From Cyclina sinensis (Eukaryota > Mollusca > Bivalvia > Venerida > Veneridae), in contig JAAONU010000001.1 of NCBI GenBank assembly GCA_012932295.1, positions 29,264,921 to 29,328,920 on the forward strand: 64,000 nucleotides of DNA, given 5' to 3'. Below, piece by piece: positions 25,401 through 33,520 of the stretch. Position 1 is the first letter of the stretch. Every line of letters starts with the position of its first letter. The notes beneath the pieces are model-generated. The model was not told the DNA's origin. It saw only the letters and a program-made list of their open reading frames with translations, and did no database searches. Both the position numbers and the translations under genes were made by a program.

Positions 25401-28400
25401 AATCACCCCAGGCTTTTATATTCTATTGGTATGTATTCTTATCATCTTAATACATTTGTATGAAAATTGTAATATTTTGCTATATTATTGGTAGAGAGGG
25501 AATTGAATAGAATATTCTAGAGCCTGCCTGCTTAGCTCAATAGGTAGAGCACTGGATTTGTAATCCATGGGTCCCTGGTTTGACCCTTGGGCAGGGCAAA
25601 ATTTCTCCATGACAATTGATCTCAGGCATTGTGTCTAATGTTCATTTGTCTCTCACCGCTGATTCAGAGTAGATCAAGTGGGAACAGTAGTCAGTCACTT
25701 GCAGAGAAATTGGTAATTACTGGTTAGATATCCAGGAAAACCGGTTAGGTGGACTGACCACCGAGATATAACCTAGATGTTGAAATCTGCATTAAACCCA
25801 AAAAACAAAAAAAAGAATAGATTATTTTTTATTTTATTTACAAAAAGGAATTTACAGATATTTGTGTTGACAGTTTAAACATGTCTTTTATCTCCACGCA
25901 TCTTAGTCCTCTGAAAATACTACATTGTTGACAAGCTGATCAAGAAAGTCCTAAACAATGTTTTTCTGATAGAGCAGAGCATATTGGTCTTTACATATTT
26001 GATACTTCTCAAAGGATGAAAAATTAAGGGGACTTTGTGATGTTACTTTTAATGTAAGGTACCTATAGCCAGTACAGTATGGTAAATTATAGTTGTTTGT
26101 TAGGATTTTATGAATTTGAATGAATATTTGTTCCCCTCCCACTCCTCCTTCCCCTCACCTCCAGTCAGTTTTAAATTGAGGATACTGTGCTTAACTAAAT
26201 TGATGATCTCATCAAGAAACGAGCCTACCAGTACGTGAAGTGTTGAAATATTTGAGTAACACACTTGTCAGTGCTAAAAATCTAATTACGCCATGCACAA
26301 GTAAGCATATCATTGTCAGCCAAATATACAGAGTGAGATATTATAATGTGCATATAATTAAGTCAAAATACTGTAATTTGCAATGCACTTTCTATGAGGA
26401 TTACCACATCAGCACCTTTAGTGCTTTGATTGTTTTATTTCTGTTGTTATTAACTTATAAAACACATTCATTTGTGGAGTAGATTTATTCATGCTTGATG
26501 CACTAACATACTGTATCAGATTTAATAGAGCCTTTATTTTTAACCAGGTTTTCAATTTTGAAAATCCTGGTTATTAGATTGGGGTATGGCGGGCGGATGG
26601 GCGGATGGGCGGATGGGCGGGCGTCAAACGAAATTGTGTCCGCTCTGTAACTCTTCAACCCTTTGAAGAATTTTGATGAAACTTCAGACAAATGTTTACC
26701 ACATCAAGATGACGTGCAGAACGCATGTTCCGCATGGCTGGCTCCAAGGTCAAGGTCACAGTGACATTAACATTGAAAATCCTGTCCGCTCTGTAACTCT
26801 TCAACCCTTTGAAGAATTTTGATGAAACTTCAGACAAATGTTTACCACATCAAGATGACGTGCAGAACGCATGTTCCGCATGGCTGGCTCCAAGGTCAAG
26901 CTCACAGTGACATTAACATTGAAAATCCTGTCCGCTCTGTAACTCTTCAACCCTTTGAAGAATTTTGATGAAACTTCAGACAAATGTTTACCACATCAAG
27001 ATGACGTGCAGAACACATTAACCAGGTTTTCAATTTTGAAAATCCTGGTTATTAGATTGGGGTATGGCGGGCGGATGGGCGGATGGGCGGGCGTCAAACG
27101 AAATTGTGTCCGCTCTGTAACTCTTCAACCCTTTGAAGAATTTTGATGAAACTTCAGACAAATGTTTACCACATCAAGATGACGTGCAGAACGCATGTTC
27201 CGCATGGCTGGCTCCAAGGTCAAGGTCACAGTGACATTAACATTGAAAATCCTGTCCGCTCTGTAACTCTTCAACCCTTTGAAGAATTTTGATGAAACTT
27301 CAGACAAATGTTTACCACATCAAGATGACGTGCAGAACGCATGTTCCGCATGGCTGGCTCCAAGGTCAAGCTCACAGTGACATTAACATTGAAAATCCTG
27401 TCCGCTCTGTAACTCTTCAACCCTTTGAAGAATTTTGATGAAACTTCAGACAAATGTTTACCACATCAAGATGACGTGCAGAACGCATGTTCCGCATGGC
27501 TGGCTCCAAGGTCAAGGTCACAGTGACATTAACATTGAAAATCCTGTCCGCTCTGTAACTCTTCAACCCTTTGAAGAATTTTGATGAAACTTCAGACAAA
27601 TGTTTACCACATCAAGATGACGTGCAGAACGCATGTTCCGCATGGCTGGCTCCAAGGTCAAGGTCACAGTGACATTAACATTGAAAATCCTGTCCGCTCT
27701 GTAACTCTTCAACCCTTTGAAGAATTTTGATGGCTCCAAGGTCAAGGTCACAGTGACATTAACATTGAAAATCCTGTCCGCTCTGTAACTCTTCAACCCT
27801 TTGAAGAATTTTGATGAAACTTCAGACAAATGTTTACCACATCAAGATGACGTGCAGAAATTGTTGTCTCATTATTAAGTATACTCCTTGCAGACAGTAT
27901 TGTTAGCCGAAATTTACATCCTACTCATTATCATGTATTCTCATGAATATTATCTTTTCCTTCATGTCATGTTATAATCTTTTGAATATTCATAGCAATC
28001 TTCATTCCAAAATTCATACTATAGTATAGAATCAGAACAACATTTTTGAAAACCTGGTTTCGTGGCATTGCCATGTTTCTTGTTTTCAATTCTAACAAAA
28101 TCATCACAATGCTTATAACATTCTGTTGATAAGGAAGCATTTGAAAGCACTGTTTAGTTATCAGGTGATCTAAAGATACACTGTGCATGGGCAATGGTAA
28201 GAAATGTAACAGAATTCAATGGTAGGCTCTGATAACCTTGAAATTTGTTGCACAGAAGGCCCAATGGACATGTGGTCTGTTTGTTAAAAGGGTATTATTT
28301 CAGCACAGACTGTTGGATGATGTATTAAACAGGTGCTTTTTCTCTACTGTGACACAAATAATAATAGGTTTTCAAATGTAGAAGTATATTTTAAAATGTA

Positions 28401-31400
28401 ATAATTTTTTCAGTTATTCAATAGTTGATAAAATTTTGATGGCTACAGTATGCAATATATTTGAGTAGATACAAGTTAACATGCTTTCGTGTTTGCCATA
28501 ATTTAACTAGTCGAGTTTGCAGATGTCAATGGGACATACGATATTTCGAATGATAGATTATATCTTAAATGTTATAATCAAATATTGAAATGAAAAGAAG
28601 GATCTGTGCACCATGGTTTCATCAAAGGTGCTTGTCAATATAGCCGGTAGACTTCTTTATTGAAATGTCTTTTAGACATCAGAAGCATGTTGATACTAAC
28701 TTTGTCAAGTAAAATAATTCTAAGTCATGAGGTACATGTAGATCAAGTATAAGTTTATAGGATTAAGACTAAAAGACTATTCAAAACTAGTGATTTCATT
28801 TCCATTTTACTCCATGGTTTCCAAAAAATGTTGTCTTTTTCAGGTTTTTATATAAAATGAAATTTCAAAACTTACAGGTGAAGTCATTTCAGCAATTAGG
28901 TTATTAACTGTTTTCTGTATTTCAGACCGTCACAGAAATCTCCAATACCTAGTGATAGGTTTGAGTATGGCACAGTGCCAGAGAGTAGACGTCGTGGCTT
29001 CAAGGTTCAGGGGAAGGCCCGTGGCTTGTATAACTTCACAGCTCAGAATTCAAGGTATGTATCAGTCCTTAATGTCATATATGCAAAATTTAGACTTTGA
29101 AAAGACCAGATTGTCATTTTGTGTGTACTTTATTCTCTGACACACTTAGTATTTGATGTGATGTCTTTTGAATAAATATATTGTTAAAAATGTATTATCA
29201 AACCTCTGTAGAGTATTTTGAAAAAGGTAGTTCAAACAAGACCACATACTTCTGTAGGCAGAGAGAGAATGCAAGAGAGAATAGGGTGGTATTTTCAGTT
29301 AAATAATGTAATTGTGTTGTCATTATGATCCAAGACAAAAATTCAGTGTTCACAGATGTTTCATTTTCCAGGGAGTTGCCATTCAGGAAAGGTGATATTA
29401 TATACCTGATACGACAAATTGATGCCAACTGGTTTGAAGGTGAGAAGAACGGTCGTGTTGGTATCTTCCCTGTCAACTATGTGGAGGTGTTAACATCAAT
29501 TGAGGAGGCAACTTCTGCTGCCCAACAGTCGGAGGGTCAAGCGCGAGCTAAATACAACTTCAATGCACAGACATCAGTAGAGCTTTCTCTAAGAAAGGTA
29601 TCACATGAATGGAATTTTGTTTGTTAATTAGTTATTCTACCATTATTCTCATATTTAACGCATGGACTTATGGATACAGGCTTCTGACTTTAAAGTTTTC
29701 CTTTAAGTTTGATGAGCTTTATTTGCACTGTCTGTCGTTCATGTTATTACAGAATTTGTTTTCTTTATTGTCTCTGAACTTGTCTCTGGTATATTGTATA
29801 GTTCATATGCTAATTTTGTTTTATTCAGTAGTACTCTGTTGATAAATGTGTGATCAGTTTCGTTGTTAGGCCTTCGACAAGACAAGACAAATTTGTTTCA
29901 ATCATTTAGGCTTAAAAGCCTATGATGACATTACAAATACATAATACAAACATTCATAGGAGGCAATATAATAATCTGATGATCGAGGTATTGTCAAAAT
30001 ACATAAACACTTCTAGGTGTTTTTCAAAGCCTTGGCTTGCATGTTTTCACCTTTTAAGAGCATTTGTGATTTGTGAAACCTCTTGTTTCAGTGTACATTG
30101 CATTTGAAATTTGAGTACATGTTTAATTTGTAAAAGTGTATAAAGCAGCACATTACTGTGTCTTGACTTGTGATTATGTTTCCAGAGACAGTCTACATGA
30201 CTGGTTTGATTATGTTTGTTAAACACCAGGTTCTGATAACAATGTGAGAATATGAACAACATGCTGTATTATTTCCAGGGAGAGATTGTGACATTGCTAC
30301 GTAATGTAGATGAGAACTGGTATGAAGGTCGTATTGGTTCCCAGCAAGGTATTTTTCCTGTAGCTTATGTAGAAGTGTTGAGGGAACCATCTACCCCACT
30401 TGTTACTCCAGCTCCTTCTGTCATCACAACACCCATGACTGGGAGAGGTAAGGTAGCTAGAGTCATGGTTGAGATTTTCAGCATTTTAAAAAATGATTTA
30501 TAGCCCTTTCCTTGGAAAAAAAAACAACAAACAAATAAGAAATAGTAACTAGCTTCTAACCAGTCCCTGCAAAGACTTTATCACCAAGGTATATCTTCTC
30601 CATTCTATAGTCTGCTACCTGAGACAAGAACATGTAAGCGGCTTTAGTGCCATTATTACAAAACTATTGTGTGTTTCTCCAATGTTTGCAACAGCTGTGC
30701 AGATTAGTCTAACATTTGTATGCCAGACACTTGCATGATTAAATCTCAATAACTACCAATTAATATGGTTTGAAACTTTATCTTAGGTTTCAGATTGTCA
30801 GGTTAGATCACTGTTAATTGAATTTAATGGAATTATAGCATTTATTTGGACCTAAAGAATTGTCAAACTTTTGCTCACGAAGCTTTATCATCCATGTTTT
30901 AGCTACAATGCATGGAAATAGATTTCAGATTATATAAAAAAAATATCTTTGTACATGAGATTGGTTTCTTTAAATTACATTTACATTTATTACACTTATC
31001 TCTACAAGTTTAATTACTTGCAAAATCTTTTGCCAAATTTTGAGATACAAGAAACTTAAATGTTTCAGTTCCTCTTTACTTTAGGGACACCTGAGATGTT
31101 GTCACCAGCAAGTTATGATGGGGCACCTACCCCACCCCCTCAGCCATCACCTGGAGCCTTCCGTTCAACAACACAAACAGATTACTATGGACATCAACGG
31201 CACCAGACAGATAGATTAACTTCACCTCGCAGTGAAACTTTATCACCACAGAGATTTGATGGAGTACAATCTCAGAGACATTATGATCAGTCTTCATCAT
31301 TGAGACTTATGAACGGAGGCTACTCCTCCCTACCAACACAAAGTTACAATGACTTCTCTTCACGCAGTAGGCAGAGTCCACAGCAAATCAGAAAAGACCA

Positions 31401-32070
31401 TGTGCCGTCCCTGAATATTACAGCAAAATCTGTGTCTACCCCAGATATAAACATGAACTTAAGTAACAAGAATTATGGCAGAAATACCAGACAAGATGAT
31501 GATTTGGCAATAGCTAGGTAAGTTAACTTACAGCAGTAACAAAATTTCAAAGGTATGGATGATATTGGAGTTTTGAGTTTAGTTTATAGAACCTTCAGTA
31601 TGAATCCTTGATAATAAACACACCTAAGATTGAGAAATAGAAAAAAAAATTATCCATAGTGGATGCTGTAACTGGATCAAGTTTGTCTTACATACTGAGC
31701 TGTCCCACTCCACCCTGCATTTCAGTGAAGTGCATGTACTTCAAACTGAACTAACTGCTAGTAGAGAAAATACAGCGCTCCTTGACTAGTTCTTATATCA
31801 GACTAAATGTCTTGTGTAATTATCCAGGGCAGTGTTAAGTAGGCCATTATTTGTTCAGAATTTACAAAGTGATTCACATTTTGGGTTTTTGCTACCAGGT
31901 ACAGAGCAGTCTATGCATATAAACCTCAGAATGAGGATGAACTGGAGTTGCTGGAAGGTGACGAGATTTATGTGATGGAGAAGTGTGATGATGGCTGGTA
32001 CGTGGGAACGTCAGGGAGAACGGGAATGTTTGGTACCTTCCCAGGAAACTATGTCACTCGCTCACAATAA
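10305..32070 (+). CDS. SORBS: Sorbin and SH3 domain adaptor protein (SORBS/CAP family), multi-exon gene
   Basis: Model: 10305-10450, 18355-18669, 19068-19082, 21254-21357, 21844-21929, optional 24630-24653, 28926-29054, 29372-29597, 30279-30447, 31085-31517, 31899-32070. Without the optional exon this gives about 597 residues from the SoHo exon to the stop; every junction is GT-AG and phase-compatible. Domain order is the family's: a SoHo-like segment, a Ser/Pro linker, a charged coiled coil, then three C-terminal SH3 domains. Family members (CAP/ponsin, ArgBP2, vinexin) are scaffolds at focal adhesions and muscle Z-discs; their SH3 domains bind vinculin, Abl/Cbl and other PxxP proteins, and SoHo binds flotillin (established). 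The start codon lies upstream of 10305 and was not found. Which vertebrate paralogue is closest cannot be said; invertebrates usually have one SORBS gene. Confidence 0.93.
10451..11974 (+). other. SORBS intron; no exon supported
   Basis: This is intron between the SoHo exon and the giant open exon. A promoter for the alternative long isoform might lie in this interval, but I see no clear TATA or initiator arrangement. The sequence is AT-rich with no tandem repeat. Confidence 0.5.
11975..15947 (+). CDS. SORBS: Giant open exon: N-terminal part of a long SORBS isoform
   Basis: An open frame of 1,394 codons starts at ATG 11981 (context AAACCATGT; in-frame TAG upstream at 11963). The last 72 codons, after 15947, look like intron read-through: they turn into a hydrophobic low-complexity run beginning at a GTAAGT donor (15948). 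Both that donor and GTAATG at 15927 end in phase 1, and both join 18355 in frame, so the exon feeds into the SORBS linker and SH3 domains. The coding part is about 1,322 residues, Ser/acid-rich, with three predicted helical blocks: residues 45-115 (acidic, with [11 protein letters not shown]), about 260-320, and about 418-530 ([20 protein letters not shown] then basic). Another motif, [16 protein letters not shown], lies near residue 1165. An acceptor at 11975 is phase 0, so it cannot follow the SoHo exon in frame. Function unknown. Confidence 0.8.
15927..15953 (+). promoter_or_regulatory. Two competing in-frame splice donors
   Basis: G|GTAATG (exon end 15926) and T|GTAAGT (exon end 15947) are 21 bases apart and leave the same phase. 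Choosing between them would add or drop seven residues (GNVTIGR, approximately). The second is the closer match to consensus. Confidence 0.5.
16166..16449. other. Intron, nothing recognised
   Basis: AT-rich sequence between the read-through stop of the giant frame (16,163-16,165) and the hAT element. Confidence 0.45.
16450..17198. mobile_element. Non-autonomous hAT-type DNA transposon (MITE), 749 bp
   Basis: The two ends are a perfect 15-bp terminal inverted repeat, TAGGGATGTCAATGA, followed on both sides by related TATTTGAATATT sequence. It is flanked by an 8-bp direct repeat, CTTTTAAC at 16442-16449 and CTTTCAAC at 17199-17206 (7 of 8 identical), the target-site duplication length of hAT elements. 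There is no transposase frame inside, so it was mobilised in trans. It lies in a SORBS intron. Confidence 0.85.
17255..17328. repeat. 37-bp direct duplication
   Basis: The stretch starting CATTCGTTACAAATGTAGG is present twice in tandem, with starts at 17255 and 17292 and no visible mismatch. It lies 56 bp beyond the hAT element and is probably a young local duplication. Confidence 0.85.
17329..18354 (+). other. SORBS intron, nothing recognised
   Basis: AT-rich intron leading to the tract ending ttgtag at 18354. Minus-strand open frames here are short and featureless. Confidence 0.45.
18355..18669 (+). CDS. SORBS: SORBS exon: Ser/Pro/Asn linker
   Basis: This exon has 315 bases, phase 1 in and phase 1 out. 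It can follow either the SoHo exon (A|AC) or the giant exon (T|AC). The peptide is a disordered linker with repeated QPITK-type phrases, a basic [12 protein letters not shown] segment and SPPPVRTNG near the end. The donor GGAG|GTATTA is weaker than the others. The family's linker is similarly disordered and poorly conserved. Confidence 0.8.
19068..19082 (+). CDS. SORBS: SORBS 15-nt microexon
   Basis: TTGAAGAAGAATCTG lies between tctacag and gtaagt. It is phase 1 to phase 1 and encodes V-E-E-E-S plus one base. Skipping it keeps the frame. The flanking sites are both strong and the phase fits exactly, so a chance arrangement is unlikely. Confidence 0.75.
19083..19600 (+). other. SORBS intron, nothing recognised
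   Basis: Mostly unique sequence; no further exon is supported. Confidence 0.4.
19601..20230. repeat. Diverged dispersed repeat of the 'gggtcacattgggacaaaactaggtca' type
   Basis: Phrases such as AAACTTGGTCAGAATGTTTG, GGGTCACATTGGGACAAAAC and a TTTTGGCCATCATG ending are characteristic of a repeat I associate with bivalve genomes. Divergence is high. Open frames of 66-70 codons inside it are chance. Confidence 0.5.
20231..21253 (+). other. SORBS intron, nothing recognised
   Basis: AT-rich intron ending in a TTTTACATTTTAG acceptor. No tandem repeats or extra exons seen. Confidence 0.45.
21254..21357 (+). CDS. SORBS: SORBS exon: charged coiled-coil, first half
   Basis: 104 bases, phase 1 in, phase 0 out (CTT|GTAAGT). 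The peptide begins [15 protein letters not shown] and ends in a highly charged [17 protein letters not shown] helix that continues into the next exon. SORBS proteins carry a similar basic/acidic helix before the first SH3. Confidence 0.88.
21844..21929 (+). CDS. SORBS: SORBS exon: charged coiled-coil, second half
   Basis: 86 bases, phase 0 in, phase 2 out, between tttcatttag and GTATGT. The peptide [20 protein letters not shown] followed by SRKHSDFLL matches the ...EEER..KL....AD...R.HSDF pattern I recall just before the SORBS SH3 region. Confidence 0.9.
21930..22503 (+). other. SORBS intron, nothing recognised
   Basis: Unique AT-rich intron sequence up to the 29-bp minisatellite. Confidence 0.4.
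22504..23092. repeat. 29-bp minisatellite
   Basis: The unit is close to ATTATACACTGAGCAGTCTT plus AAGACACCC. From about 22,920 the copies are regular at 29 bp (for example starts 22923 and 22952). Leftward copies are diverged and irregular, including a TGATCAGTCTAAA variant. The array looks older on the left and homogenised on the right. Confidence 0.85.
23273..23830. repeat. Two diverged copies of a dispersed repeat, 345 bp apart
   Basis: TGCTTTAA(G/A)CAAC...CTTC starts at 23273 and 23618. Both are followed by versions of 'aaaccact...aatnggcag', 'ccatgcagaa(t/c)t(t/c)tggttg' and 'catcaggcctagaactc'. Old tandem copies of one interspersed family. Confidence 0.65.
23831..24408 (+). other. SORBS intron, repeat-derived in part
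   Basis: It contains degraded 'tgacctactggtacttctttgtttttgcagc'-type phrases but no clear unit. No exon seen. Confidence 0.35.
24409..24487 (+). repeat. Dispersed repeat end, second copy
   Basis: This matches 6253-6335 along its length, from GTTGAATGTCTTCCATTG to the GTCCTCTTG tail. It probably marks the 3' terminus of one interspersed family. Confidence 0.55.
24630..24653 (+). CDS. SORBS: Candidate SORBS 24-nt cassette microexon
   Basis: A strong polypyrimidine acceptor (CTCTTTTCCCAG) and a consensus donor (GTGAGT) bound 24 bases. They enter in phase 2 and leave in phase 2, so inclusion or skipping both keep the frame between 21929 and 28926. Inclusion inserts eight residues (around FHPTIQQE) between the coiled coil and the first SH3. 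SORBS genes are known for heavy alternative splicing. No transcript evidence is available here. Confidence 0.55.
24654..25525 (+). other. SORBS intron, nothing recognised
   Basis: AT-rich intron without exon-like or tandem structure. Confidence 0.4.
25526..25815 (+). mobile_element. tRNA(Thr)-derived SINE
   Basis: The head 25526-25597 aligns to a tRNA: TAGCTCAATAGG A-box region, anticodon loop TTTGTAA (anticodon TGT, Thr) and a TGGTTTGACCC B box. The acceptor stem pairs only in part, so it is not a working tRNA. A body of about 200 bp follows, including CCGGTTAGGTGGACTGACCA, then an A-rich tail (AAAAACAAAAAAAAG). Head, body and A-tail define a SINE. The body recalls molluscan V-SINEs such as RUDI, from memory. 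Confidence 0.75.
25816..26540 (+). other. SORBS intron, nothing recognised
   Basis: Unique AT-rich sequence between the SINE and the fold-back/146-bp array. Confidence 0.4.
26541..28060. mobile_element. Fold-back element carrying 146-bp satellite units, with an internal duplication
   Basis: The left end is a hairpin: AACCAGGTTTTCAA (26542) and TTGAAAATCCTGGTT, then a GGCGGATG-rich run. Another TTTTGAAAACCTGGTT, inverted relative to the first end, occurs at 28045-28059 and may be the right terminus. Between them are 146-bp units starting TCCGCTCTGTAAC at 26639, 26785 and 26931 (cut at 27018), then a second head at 27020 and units at 27109, 27255, 27401, 27547, 27693 (62 bp missing) and 27777. 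Units are almost identical. Elements with terminal hairpins and internal satellite units are known in bivalves; family assignment is open. No transposase frame. Confidence 0.7.
26639..27860. repeat. 146-bp tandem array (about nine units in two blocks)
   Basis: The first two units of each block differ from each other at the same place (GGTCAAGGTCAC versus GGTCAAGCTCAC). The second block therefore arose by copying head plus units from the first, or the reverse. The two heads differ only by one 8-bp GGATGGGC repeat. Repeated 60-codon minus-strand frames are by-products of the array. Confidence 0.9.
28061..28925 (+). other. SORBS intron, nothing recognised
   Basis: AT-rich intron before the first SH3 exon. 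Confidence 0.4.
28926..29054 (+). CDS. SORBS: SORBS exon: start of SH3-1
   Basis: 129 bases, phase 2 in and out, between ctgtatttcag and GTATGT. The peptide has [14 protein letters not shown], then [20 protein letters not shown], the beta-a strand and ALYDY-like motif of the first SH3. The domain continues in the exon at 29372. Confidence 0.93.
29372..29597 (+). CDS. SORBS: SORBS exon: rest of SH3-1 and start of SH3-2
   Basis: 226 bases, phase 2 in, phase 0 out. It reads [13 protein letters not shown], then the SH3 ligand-groove residues ANWFEG and [11 protein letters not shown] completing SH3-1. After a 20-residue linker it begins SH3-2 with [19 protein letters not shown]. Splitting SH3-2 at this point matches the next exon exactly. 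Confidence 0.95.
29598..30278 (+). other. SORBS intron, nothing recognised
   Basis: Intron between the two halves of SH3-2. The open frames seen here are hydrophobic chance frames. Confidence 0.5.
30279..30447 (+). CDS. SORBS: SORBS exon: rest of SH3-2
   Basis: 169 bases, phase 0 in, phase 1 out. It reads [20 protein letters not shown] and [13 protein letters not shown], with the groove Trp and the Pro/Tyr of the SH3 fold intact. A Thr/Pro linker follows ([15 protein letters not shown]). Confidence 0.95.
30448..31084 (+). other. SORBS intron, nothing recognised
   Basis: AT-rich intron with no exon-like or tandem structure. Confidence 0.45.
31085..31517 (+). CDS. SORBS: SORBS exon: long Ser/Pro/Gln linker between SH3-2 and SH3-3
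   Basis: 433 bases, phase 1 in, phase 2 out. The peptide is low-complexity and polar, with [14 protein letters not shown] near the start and many RS/SP pairs (for example [10 protein letters not shown] and SRSRQSPQQ) that could be phosphorylated. Vertebrate SORBS proteins also have a long disordered spacer before the last SH3. Confidence 0.9.
31518..31898 (+). other. SORBS intron, nothing recognised
   Basis: Short intron before the final coding exon, ending tttgctaccag. Confidence 0.5.
31899..32070 (+). CDS. SORBS: SORBS last coding exon: SH3-3 and stop
   Basis: 172 bases ending TAA (32068-32070). The peptide carries [33 protein letters not shown] and [12 protein letters not shown]. The '[19 protein letters not shown]' signature is specific to the third SH3 of SORBS proteins and is the strongest family evidence in the window. 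Confidence 0.97.
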
Positions 32071-32674
32071 CCAGCAGATGGAGGTTATAGGAGGTAAGTT
32101 TATTTAAAATACAGTCAGATTTAAAGAAATAAAAGTGTACTCATTTCATGGCCAAGTTTATATTAAAGTAAATGTAAGTAAAGTATAATCTGGTTTGACT
32201 GAAAACCGTTGTACATAAATCATGATAATGTAGCTGTTGATTATTTCACGTCATTGTGATGAAACATATTATGAAGTAATGATCTGAAGCTTGGTAAATT
32301 TTAAGTGAAAATCCTTTTCACTTTAAATGTTACCATATAGACAGAAAGATAGACAATGTCATTTAATCATTAACTAAAAGAGACAAAAGAACTATTGTTG
32401 TGAAGCAGAACACATTCATATTACATTTAGTAATAACAAATGTTTACTCATTTGCACTAGAGTTAACACGTTTTTTGTTTGTTTGTTTTTTCAGGAAGAA
32501 ACAGAAACCAGTAGTGCCAACGTCACAGTTCTGTACAGACTGTGTTGTATATATTCCATGTAAACACATTGTAAATAAGCATGTACATGTGTAGATAGTG
32601 CTCTAAATGGTGTTGTATTGTTGCACATGTTTCTCTAAGGATCATTTTAATCAGATTTAGCTAACAGGAATAAA
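32071..32674 (+). other. SORBS 3'UTR with an intron, and poly(A) signal
   Basis: A consensus donor GTAAGT at 32094 and an acceptor after a T-rich tract (ttttttcag, 32494) suggest that the 3'UTR is spliced: 32071-32093 joined to 32495 onward. The stop is only 23 bases before the junction, below the roughly 50-base threshold for nonsense-mediated decay. AATAAA at 32669-32674 could end the transcript; later signals are possible. Confidence 0.55.
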
Positions 32675-32829
32675 AGACTGTATAGAATTTTCCAATTTAT
32701 ATTTTCAATCGCATTAGGATTAGCATAAGTTGTGTTGATTGTTTTCTAGGTTGAGTCATGTTTACTGATTCTGTCCTTGGTCCCATGATGTCATGTCAGA
32801 CTACTTTGTGTATCTGAATTTTCCCATCT

Positions 32830-33520
32830 CACTTCTAGAGTGATAGTAATTATGTGATTGACACAGAATTCTGACTACTTGATCATGAGTAAAAATGTGA
32901 CTAAACTAGTAACACAAAATTTTGACCGCTTTATCATGAGTAAAAATGTGACTTAACCAGTAACACAGAATTCTGATTACTTGATCATGAGTAAAAATGT
33001 GACTAAACTAGTAACACAAAATTTTGACCGCTTTATCATGAGTAAAAATGTGACTTAACCAGTAACACAGAATTTTGATTACTTGATCATGAGTAAAAAT
33101 GTGACTTAACTAGTAGCACAAAATTTTGACCGCTTTATCATGAGTAAAAATGTGACAACCAGTAACACAGAATTCTGATTACTTGATCATGAGTAAAAAT
33201 GTGACTTAACTAGTAACACAAAATTCTGACCGCTTTATCATGAGTAAAAATATGTCTAAACCAGTAGTAATATAGAATTCTGACTACTTGATCATGAGTA
33301 AAAAAAGTGTTTAAACCAGTAACACAGAATTCTGACTATTTAATCATCATGAGTGAAAATGTGACTTAACCTGTTACACAGAATTCTGACTACTTGATCA
33401 TGAGTAAAAAAAAGTGTTTAAACCAGTAACACAGAATTCTGACTATTTAATCATTATGAGTAAAAATGTGACTTAACCTGTTACACAGAATTCTGACTAC
33501 TTGATCATGAGTAAAAATGT
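32830..33520. repeat. 51-bp minisatellite with a 102-bp higher-order unit
   Basis: The core is TCATGAGTAAAAATGTGACT, at 32883, 32934, 32985 and 33036 and onward, every 51 bp. Between about 32,880 and 33,250 two unit types alternate: one with AATTCTGATTACTTGATCATGAG and one with TTTTGACCGCTTTATCATGAG. The right third uses a different variant (AAAAAAGTGTTTAAACC). Confidence 0.85.

Noticed and set aside
25526..25597. Functional tRNA-Thr (TGT)
   Set aside because: The acceptor stem has at least two mismatches and several wobble pairs, the anticodon stem has one mismatch, and a SINE body with A-tail follows.
26503..27829. Series of 60-88-residue minus-strand frames beginning [14 protein letters not shown]
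   Set aside because: They repeat every 146 bp because they are read from the tandem array; no splice or codon evidence for a protein.
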